Made by a program: the position numbers and the translations under genes. A stretch of DNA of 47,976 nt from an uncultured Eggerthellaceae bacterium (GTDB taxonomy: Bacteria; Actinomycetota; Coriobacteriia; Coriobacteriales; Eggerthellaceae). Location: positions 1-47,976 of the forward strand of contig CAJUQK010000018.1 in the NCBI GenBank assembly GCA_910588205.1, in the 5' to 3' direction. The notes beneath the pieces are model-generated. The model saw only the letters and a list, made by a program, of their open reading frames with translations, had not been told where the DNA came from and ran no database searches. Shown here piece by piece: positions 26,172 through 32,527 of this stretch. Within the stretch, counting starts at the first letter, position 1, and each line of letters starts with the position of its first letter.

Positions 26172-27224
26172 CTAACCGATGGATCCCATGATGCCGATCA
26201 AGGGAAGCATGACGGCGATGAGAGTGAGGGCAACGGCTATGGTGACGAAGGCAGCAAGCGCCGGTTCGATACGGTCTATCAAGGCATCGAAGCCGCCAAT
26301 GGCATCATCGAAGAGCTCATCGGATAGGCTCATGAGAGCGTCGTCCAGCTGGCCGGAGCGCATGCCGAAGGTGAGCATGCGGACGTGCATGGGGTCGTAG
26401 ACCTGGAAATCCCCTACGGCCTGGATGAGGCTGCGGGCGCGGATGGGCTCTATCATGGCCTGATAGGCAGCCTTGACCCGCTTGCGCAGCTTGTCGTGCT
26501 CGATGGTGTTCAGGGATGCCGCCATGGCATCATCGGAATTGACGCCGCTGGCCGTGTACACTGCCAAAGTAGAGGTGAACCGTGCCTGGGCCAGTTCGAA
26601 GAAGGGCTTCTTCGTACCTGGGAACCTCTCGAAGCTGTGAAGCAGTTTCAGGCGCCCCTTCGCGCTATGGCTGCGCACGAAAGCCACGAGCACCATGAGG
26701 GTGCACAGAACGGTGATAGCCAGAGCCACCCAGCCGATGCCGATGCCCACATCTACCATAGAGAACGAAGATGCCGCCAAGCCGCCCGCCATGTTCTGGT
26801 ACACATCCAGGAACACGGGCAGGATGGCCGCCACGGTGAAGCCCAGCACCACGCTCATGACACAGAGGATGATAGCGGGATAGGTGACGGAGGAGCGGAT
26901 CTTCAGGAACAGCCGGTCCTCTTCGTCGTAGTAGTTCGCCAAGGCCTTGAGCGTGTCTTCCAGGTGTCCTGTGCGCTCACCGGCTTTGACCATGTCTATG
27001 GCATAGACAGGGAACGCACCTGCTCCTTCCATGGCCTGAGAGAGCTTCTTGCCATGGATGAGGTGATCGTAGACGTGGAGGCAGGTCTTCTCCAGCTTAC
27101 GCTCTTCGCTGTTCTCAGCAAGCATGTGCACCGCTTCATCAGTCTGGATGCCCACCGACAGCATGAGCGCCACGTTCTCGAAGAACGTCTCAAGCTCAGC
27201 GCTTTTCAGTATGGTTTCGGCCAC
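26172..27224 (-). CDS. GspF/PilC-type inner-membrane platform protein
   Basis: A 350-residue member of the type II secretion F family, the membrane platform on which pilus ATPases act. It has two copies of the T2SSF cytoplasmic domain (about 10-130 and 210-330), each followed by membrane helices (SSVTYPAIILCVMSVVLGFTV, and the last at ALAAFVTIAVALTLIAVML). Length is a little short because the N-terminal domain is reduced. I chose the GTG at 27224 with AAGGAA 7 bp upstream; the frame is open up to 27311 but would then overlap the transglutaminase gene and has no better site. It stands 52 bp after the lipoprotein gene. Confidence 0.85.
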   Translation of the reverse strand: MAETILKSAELETFFENVALMLSVGIQTDEAVHMLAENSEERKLEKTCLHVYDHLIHGKKLSQAMEGAGAFPVYAIDMVKAGERTGHLEDTLKALANYYDEEDRLFLKIRSSVTYPAIILCVMSVVLGFTVAAILPVFLDVYQNMAGGLAASSFSMVDVGIGIGWVALAITVLCTLMVLVAFVRSHSAKGRLKLLHSFERFPGTKKPFFELAQARFTSTLAVYTASGVNSDDAMAASLNTIEHDKLRKRVKAAYQAMIEPIRARSLIQAVGDFQVYDPMHVRMLTFGMRSGQLDDALMSLSDELFDDAIGGFDALIDRIEPALAAFVTIAVALTLIAVMLPLIGIMGSIG

Positions 27225-27276
27225 CGTGCCTTTCCTTCCCCTTGCATCCCCTGATGCCATCCGCGGATGCGCGGCC

Positions 27277-28287
27277 TCAGTAGGTATACCTCGTATTATA
27301 CGTAGTGCCATCCCCTATATAACCAGCATTGCCCCCCTGAGCGGAGGCGAAGGTCAAGTCTATCCGAGTCCATTCGTCAGGACCCACCGTGATCTCAGCT
27401 GAGACCCACTCCCCGTCAATATATACCATGTTCCATGCGTGATACACATCGTTGGGCGAAACATAGCCCGTCACGATCTGGCAGGGGATCCCCAAGCTGC
27501 GGAACATAGCCGCCGCCAGCGACGCATAATCGAAGCAGATACCCGTCTGGGCAGCGAGGGTGTCATCTGGATTGGGGACATAGCCCGTGGTGTTCGAAAG
27601 CTGTTCCGCCTTGGCGGTGTCATAGGTGATGGTATGGGTCATCCAGTCATAGATGCTTCGGACCACATCCCCCTCATTCGTGGCATCTCTGGCAAGCTCG
27701 AACGCCTTCTTCACGCAGGCGCTATCGGCAGTGAAATCACAGAAGACGTTCGGATGCAGATAGGGAGCGAACTCGCTTTCCAGCTGCACGTCCGCCGTTG
27801 TAGAGGCCACTTCTACGTAATTGCTGCCGCTGGTGTTCTGCATGATACGGAACGAATAGGTGCCGTCTCCCATGTTGAGAGGTGCGATGAGCGGAGCCCC
27901 TTCGGTGGACATGTCGTAGTTGTAGCTTTGGTCCCCTTTGGTGATCAGCAGCTTCAAGCGGCTTGAAGCCGTGGCGCTGGCGCCCACATAGCCCTGGGAG
28001 CAGGTAGAGGTGTCAATGGCGGCATTGGCGGTGAGCTGGGAGGCGGCCTCATCGAACGTGGCAGTGACCACTGAGGACGGCTCGGTATAGGGGGGACCGG
28101 ACGTAGTGCCATTCCCCTGATCAGAGGATTGGGCAGCTGGCTGGCCCTCAGAAGCGGATCCACCACTGGGCCGCGCTTCAGAGGAACCGCCGCAGCCAGT
28201 CAACAGAGCCAGGGCGCATAGGGCCATCAAGGCCGTCAGAGCAACCTGGAGAACCCTGCGCCGCACGAAGATGCGCCCCTGCGTCAC
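27277..28287 (-). CDS. Transglutaminase-like lipoprotein
   Basis: A 336-residue lipoprotein: signal peptide with lipobox LLTGC (Cys near residue 32), Ser/Gly-rich linker, a small beta domain, then a transglutaminase-like core with the triad Cys251 (TGICFDYAS), His283 (YHAWNMVY) and Asp310 (RIDLTF). Bacterial members are usually cysteine peptidases or amidases; some cross-link proteins. It is displayed outside the membrane. A GTG start is used; a second GTG seven codons in is possible. It lies 21 bp after the cell-wall hydrolase gene and just ahead of the GspF gene, so it is probably part of the pilus operon. Confidence 0.82.
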   Translation of the reverse strand: MTQGRIFVRRRVLQVALTALMALCALALLTGCGGSSEARPSGGSASEGQPAAQSSDQGNGTTSGPPYTEPSSVVTATFDEAASQLTANAAIDTSTCSQGYVGASATASSRLKLLITKGDQSYNYDMSTEGAPLIAPLNMGDGTYSFRIMQNTSGSNYVEVASTTADVQLESEFAPYLHPNVFCDFTADSACVKKAFELARDATNEGDVVRSIYDWMTHTITYDTAKAEQLSNTTGYVPNPDDTLAAQTGICFDYASLAAAMFRSLGIPCQIVTGYVSPNDVYHAWNMVYIDGEWVSAEITVGPDEWTRIDLTFASAQGGNAGYIGDGTTYNTRYTY

Positions 28288-28308
28288 CGCGAACCGTACC
28301 TTTGCGCC

Positions 28309-29826
28309 CTAGGCGCGGCTGCCCGCGGAAGCCTGATCAACGGGCTGGGTGCTGATGAGCCGCTTCGCGAAAGCGGGAGGATCCGCTTCCAGAGACGTGA
28401 TGGCATTGCACCCCGTCCGGGTGGTGGACTCGATGTAATAGCCGTCAGCCAGGTACATGCCCACATGGCCCACAGTGTTGTGATCGTCTATGAAGAACAG
28501 CAGGTCTCCCATGTGGAGATCGGCGAAATCAACGTCTTCACCCTGGGTGCACTGATAGTAGGTAGTGCGGGGAAGCTGCCACCCCAGAGCCTCGCGATAG
28601 GCCAGTTGCACGAAGCCGGAGCAATCAAGCCCCACCTCAGGGTCGGTGCCACCCCACAGGTAGCGCGTGCCCAGATGAGAAGCGGCTTCTGCCACCAGAT
28701 CTGCCAGTGTGCGCTCTTCTGCCACCGTGTCACCTGTTTCTGGATCAGTGACATCCACGGTGAGCGAACGAGTCAGCTCGTAGGGCAGCGGCGCGTCATA
28801 GCGGACGAGGTCATAGTCGGCCACCAGCTGCTTGATGCGGGCGATGTAGCCCTCATCAAGGGAGCGCGCGGTCCCGATCAACTGGACCGCCTGTTCCCAG
28901 GTGACTGCGTTCGCCTTGGTGGGAGCACCGGAGCGCACGGCATCTTCGCCCGTGAGCTGCTGGGCATGGTCCTCCAGGGAATCCATCATGGTGTCATAGG
29001 TGCGATAGGCGCCATCAGCGGATCCCTTGATGTTGAAGAGGTTGTTGTTCGGAGTCTCGGCCTGGAGGGCGGTACCGGACTCGGATTCGATGACCGCTTG
29101 GGCGATCATGACCGACGCATAGAGGTCATGATCTTGAGCGACCTGACGCGCCTGCTCCCCGACCGCGGCGATGAACTTAGCGGTGGTGAGGTCTTCGGTG
29201 TAGTGGGTCATGGTGAAGGAGGTGTCTCCCTCATAGGACCAGGCAGGATAGAGAGCCGAGAGGTCAGAAGCGTCTTCCGTAGGTTGACCGACCTCTTCGG
29301 GGCCTGGGCTCACCGGAGCTTCAGGGACTTCGGGAGCTTCAGGGGCCGAAGGCTCCTCAGGGACCGAAGCGGTGGGGTCATCTGGGCCAGCCGGGATCCC
29401 AGGGCTCGGGTCAACATCCCCTTCGCTGTCTTCGCCTGGAGCTGGATCAGGGTCGACAGGGGCAAGCTCAGCCATCAGGGCCTTCAGCTCTGCGCTCAGA
29501 TCGGGGGAGATGCCAGTCAGAGCAACGAAGTCAATGGTGAGGAGTTCGTCATAGGTGGGAGTGGTGCCTGCCAGGTAACGGTCGACCACATCTTTCCCTG
29601 CATAAGAGGGCTCTTCGACCGGAGCTTCTTCAGCGGCAGTCTCATCAAGGACAGCGGCCTCTTCAAGAGCCGCATTCTCTTCCAAAGCCTGAGCCTCAAG
29701 GGTTGCCTGATGAGCTACGGGGATAGCGCCCATGGCCAGCAGGAATGACAGGCCTCCCACAGCACATTTTGCGGACAGAGAAAGGCGCTTCGTGCTTTCC
29801 TTTGATCTGGAGATGTCTTTCACCAT
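28309..29826 (-). CDS. Secreted glucosaminidase plus NlpC/P60 cell-wall hydrolase
   Basis: A 505-residue exported peptidoglycan hydrolase. Signal peptide, acidic Pro/Glu-rich spacer (to about 195), a glucosaminidase domain (SVMIAQAVIESESGTALQAE; about 205-345) that cuts glycan strands, and a C-terminal NlpC/P60 domain with Cys in GLDCSGFVQLAY and His in VGHVGMYL that cuts stem peptides. ATG at 29826 is chosen because AGGAAGGTGA lies 5 bp upstream; an in-frame GTG is three codons earlier. As first gene of the pilus operon it may open the wall for the fibre; that role is inference from position. Confidence 0.9.
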   Translation of the reverse strand: MVKDISRSKESTKRLSLSAKCAVGGLSFLLAMGAIPVAHQATLEAQALEENAALEEAAVLDETAAEEAPVEEPSYAGKDVVDRYLAGTTPTYDELLTIDFVALTGISPDLSAELKALMAELAPVDPDPAPGEDSEGDVDPSPGIPAGPDDPTASVPEEPSAPEAPEVPEAPVSPGPEEVGQPTEDASDLSALYPAWSYEGDTSFTMTHYTEDLTTAKFIAAVGEQARQVAQDHDLYASVMIAQAVIESESGTALQAETPNNNLFNIKGSADGAYRTYDTMMDSLEDHAQQLTGEDAVRSGAPTKANAVTWEQAVQLIGTARSLDEGYIARIKQLVADYDLVRYDAPLPYELTRSLTVDVTDPETGDTVAEERTLADLVAEAASHLGTRYLWGGTDPEVGLDCSGFVQLAYREALGWQLPRTTYYQCTQGEDVDFADLHMGDLLFFIDDHNTVGHVGMYLADGYYIESTTRTGCNAITSLEADPPAFAKRLISTQPVDQASAGSRA

Positions 29827-29976
29827 AGGTATCACCTTCCTTTGGGTGACATCCTATCATGCCTGACTGGGGAACTTGAAGGGGGTTTGTGCCCCCTTTG
29901 CGGGATATGCGCACAACAAGAGTTGCCCCGAAAAAGCGCAGGGAGATGAAGCTCGTATGTCAGAGGTGTCGTAGTG

Positions 29977-30417
29977 CTAATTCATCGCGTGGTTCGCAAC
30001 GCGACTATGCACTTGGTCGCTGCTTTGCGGCGTGCGACCGAGGATGTTGTCTTGGAAATCATCGACATCCTGCGAGAAGCCCAGACGGCGACGAACAACA
30101 ACAACTCCATAAAGAGCCGTGACGACTACACCACTGGCCATGAGCCAGTGGGTCCAGCAATGGGGCCTATCGAAAGCGCTCAAAGGGGTCTCATCGTCTT
30201 CGATAGCCTCTTCGGAAAGCAGAGCCTCATCGTCTACCGCCGTTGCTTCCACAACTGCAGCATCCACAGCATCCGCTTCACCAGCCCAGGCAACGTCAGA
30301 GGATACCCCGGATAACAAGAGGACCGTCAACATCAACAACGAAAGGCCCGCGAAGCTGAGCCTCTCCCTCAGGATTCGCCAAGCGCGCTGATCTGATCCG
30401 ATGCTCTGGTGATTCAT
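29977..30417 (-). CDS. Miniature exported protein with TPL motif and membrane anchor
   Basis: A 146-residue protein that seems to be little more than export and anchor signals. A signal peptide (about 18-45, cleavage after AWA) leads to about 45 acidic residues, then AIEDDETPLSAF, a membrane helix (HWLMASGVVVTALYGVVVV) and a basic RRRLG followed by a polar tail. The same motif-helix-basic layout ends two large surface proteins in the window. ATG at 30417 is chosen because AAGGGG lies 7 bp upstream. Function unknown; a remnant of a larger surface protein is possible. Confidence 0.6.
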   Translation of the reverse strand: MNHQSIGSDQRAWRILRERLSFAGLSLLMLTVLLLSGVSSDVAWAGEADAVDAAVVEATAVDDEALLSEEAIEDDETPLSAFDRPHCWTHWLMASGVVVTALYGVVVVRRRLGFSQDVDDFQDNILGRTPQSSDQVHSRVANHAMN

Positions 30418-30468
30418 GCCGCTTCCCCTTCGAAGGCTGACAGGCTGTCTTGGTCTAGACCGCATTAT

Positions 30469-30486
30469 CCACCCTTTCAAGGGTGG
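30469..30486. promoter_or_regulatory. Palindromic operator-like site
   Basis: CCACCCTT-TC-AAGGGTGG is a perfect 8-bp inverted repeat with a 2-bp centre, lying between the divergent mini-anchor and winged-helix regulator genes and 29 bp upstream of the regulator's -10 box. The size and place suit a dimeric repressor. Confidence 0.5.
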
Positions 30487-30492
30487 AAAGCC

Positions 30493-30521
30493 ACTGAAGA
30501 CCAGCGAATAGACGGTATAAT
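30493..30521 (+). promoter_or_regulatory. Promoter of the winged-helix gene
   Basis: A perfect TATAAT at 30516-30521 with a weak -35 (ACTGAA, 30493-30498) 17 bp upstream. The start codon lies 69 bp downstream. Confidence 0.55.
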
Positions 30522-30590
30522 GATAGGATAATGATAGTGTATTGCGTGGGTTGAGCCTATCGACGGTACTGAAACGGGAGCGAGGGTCTC

Positions 30591-31265
30591 ATGGGCACAT
30601 ACAGCATCACTGTCCATCGCACGAAATGGAGCAATGACCTGCTGCCCCTTGTCTGCGGCATCAGCAATGCAGGAGGGGGCCGATTGATCATCCCCTCAGA
30701 GGAGAAACGACACGCGCTCAGCATTCGCCGCATGCGTCGTCCGTTCGAATCCATCCCTTCCACCGTTCTGCAGGAATTGGGAATATCCTGCACAGCAGAA
30801 CCCGTGATGGAAGGGGCGGTGCTTAGCCTTGAGGTGAATATCCCTGCCTCAGCGGAGCCGGTAGCCTACAACGGCATCTACTATCTCTATACAGACGAAG
30901 GAACAGAATCCATGAGCCTGGTAGAGCTCAGGGAGCGCACTCGGACCACCTTCCTCCCTGGACAAGAGGAGAACAAGGGAATCGCAGGAAGGCAAGGCGC
31001 TTCTGCCTCAAGACCAGCAGAACTCGTCGGTCAAACCTTCGAAGAGCGGTCTATCGCAGCTGCCGAGGAGCTCGACCTGACCATCACCGATGAGTATGTC
31101 TTGAAGGTGCTGAAGACGAACGGGCGCGTTCCGGCTCTGCGCATCGCTGACCTCCTGAAAGTGAGCGAGAGTACCATTCGTCGCTCCCTCAAGCGCCTCA
31201 AGGATCACGGATTCATCAAGCGGATCGGCTCCAACAAGGCAGGGTATTGGAAGGTGCTGCGTTAG
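30591..31265 (+). CDS. AlbA_2-type / winged-helix putative regulator
   Basis: A 224-residue protein. The first 120 residues resemble part of an AlbA_2 (Schlafen-like divergent AAA) domain, with ISNAGGGRLIIP and IPASAEPVAYNGIYYLYTDEGTESM; the usual N-terminal half of that domain and the ATPase-like region are missing. The last 70 residues form a winged helix (RVPALRIADLLKVSESTIRRSLKRLKDHGFIKRIG). Relatives are often annotated as transcriptional regulators or RecG-like helicase fragments. GAGCGAGGG precedes the ATG. It probably binds DNA; the adjacent palindrome is a candidate site. Confidence 0.7.
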   Translation: MGTYSITVHRTKWSNDLLPLVCGISNAGGGRLIIPSEEKRHALSIRRMRRPFESIPSTVLQELGISCTAEPVMEGAVLSLEVNIPASAEPVAYNGIYYLYTDEGTESMSLVELRERTRTTFLPGQEENKGIAGRQGASASRPAELVGQTFEERSIAAAEELDLTITDEYVLKVLKTNGRVPALRIADLLKVSESTIRRSLKRLKDHGFIKRIGSNKAGYWKVLR

Positions 31266-31325
31266 GAAGCCTCCCCGTGCTGCAGGGCGGGTTGCATCCT
31301 GTTGCATTCTCCGGGTTGCTGCGTC

Positions 31326-31478
31326 GGGCCGAGCCAGCTCGGCCCCTACGGCAATGTGCCATGCTTTGCGTTGTTGCATTGGGCCGAACACGTTCGTCCC
31401 CTACGATGGATTTGTGACATTGTCATGGGGACCACGCGACGTTCCAGGTTGCCGTAGGGGCGGACCTCAGGTCCGCCC
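31326..31478. repeat. Three covarying palindromic repeats
   Basis: Palindromes at 31326-31345 (arm GGGCCGAGC, reverse orientation, followed by CCTACGG), 31381-31400 (arm GGGCCGAAC with one mismatch, followed by CCTACG) and 31458-31478 (arm GGGCGGACC, preceded by CGTAG). They fill the space between the convergent regulator and small membrane-protein genes. Confidence 0.75.
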
Positions 31479-31525
31479 GATGTTGTGCGTGGTCTTCGCA
31501 CAACGCGAGATCACCGAAGAGACGA

Positions 31526-32014
31526 CTAACCGCTCAAAAGAGCAGTAAGCTCTTCGCGGCTCTTGAAGGGCTTAGGGTGTTCGGGGGTGCGAACCTTCAC
31601 CAGTTCACCCATCCACTGTTTCCCCTCTTGCGAGAATCGGCTGGTACGAACCACATAGTTGAAGCGAATATGCGAATCCTTGGGGACCTCTGCCTTGACC
31701 ATGTCATAGCGAAGGTTCGCAAGCACCTGCTGAAGGGCAGATACCGTGTCTTCATCCGATGGCACCCGCACGATCCCCGACTCAGAGGTATAGATGAGCC
31801 CCGGAGCCAAGAATGCCGTGCGCACGCTTTGGCGGCGCTTCTCCTCAGCCAGCTTGATAGCAACGCAAACGCCGAGGATGACCACCCACCAAAAGACGGT
31901 GATGGCTAGGTCAACGCCATGGATCAGATCGAAGTCGAAGTGATGCCACATGATGAGGAACAGCACAGATGCCCCAAAGAGGATAGCTATGACAAGCCAA
32001 TTTCCCTTTCGCAT
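31526..32014 (-). CDS. Small two-helix membrane protein, unknown function
   Basis: A 162-residue protein with two N-terminal membrane helices (WLVIAILFGASVLFLIMW and VDLAITVFWWVVILGVCVAI) joined by a short His/Asp-containing loop, then about 105 cytosolic residues, mildly basic, ending with SREELTALLSG. I do not recognise a family. It stands alone with a good promoter upstream. Confidence 0.7.
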   Translation of the reverse strand: MRKGNWLVIAILFGASVLFLIMWHHFDFDLIHGVDLAITVFWWVVILGVCVAIKLAEEKRRQSVRTAFLAPGLIYTSESGIVRVPSDEDTVSALQQVLANLRYDMVKAEVPKDSHIRFNYVVRTSRFSQEGKQWMGELVKVRTPEHPKPFKSREELTALLSG

Positions 32015-32067
32015 GAATGCGATCCTGTTCCCTGGAAAGCCAGTACCCGTGCTGGCATTACCTCTCC

Positions 32068-32096
32068 ATTATAGGGGCACATCCATTATTTGCCAC
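32068..32096 (-). promoter_or_regulatory. Promoter of the small membrane-protein gene
   Basis: On the minus strand GTGGCA (32091-32096) and a perfect TATAAT (32068-32073) are 17 bp apart, 54 bp before the start codon. Confidence 0.65.
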
Positions 32097-32527
32097 CCAG
32101 CATACAAAGCCCGACACCGCTTACGGAAGCTGTCGCCAAAAGGGCACCGCACAGCAAAGCAAGGGTCGCGAACGTAGGCAACCCCGCTTCTTCCCAGATG
32201 CCTGCCGTACCGGGCTATTCCAGGTGTCACAGGGGGGCTGATCCAGATCAGCCCCTACAACGTATGGTTCATCCGGGTGCAGCATCGGGCGGACCACGGT
32301 CCGCCCCTACGGCAACCTGGCCTGCATGGTTCCTCCGATGGGAACCCTGGCGCACATGTATGGGTTCACCCGATGGAAACCTGGCACACGATCCGTAGAG
32401 GCCGAGCTGGCTCGGCCCGACGCAACAACCCAGATAATCATGCAGACATGCACGGGGCACAGCCCCCACCCCGCTGCGCCAAGCAGCGGAGATAGTTAGG
32501 CACCGTCGACGAGAAGCAGAAGAAGGA
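32097..32527. repeat. Intergenic repeat cluster including composite copy B
   Basis: No gene is supported. Palindromes lie at 32234-32255 (arm GGGGCTGATC), 32287-32306 (arm GGGCGGACC) and 32400-32417 (arm GGCCGAGC). The last begins a composite unit (32394-32501) that repeats the order seen at 286-397: palindrome, ACAACCCAGA, CATGCA, a CCGCTGC/GCAGCGG hairpin (32471-32489), GTTAGGC. The cluster lies beyond the stop of the hybrid kinase gene. No T-run terminator is visible. Confidence 0.7.

Noticed and set aside
26385..27254. Plus-strand open frame of 289 codons over the GspF gene
   Set aside because: Shadow of GspF; composition rich in His and Gln as expected from antisense reading.
29890..29930. 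Riboswitch or attenuator upstream of the cell-wall hydrolase gene
   Set aside because: GGGGG/CCCCC can pair, but no known aptamer core is present and the space to the neighbour is only 150 bp.
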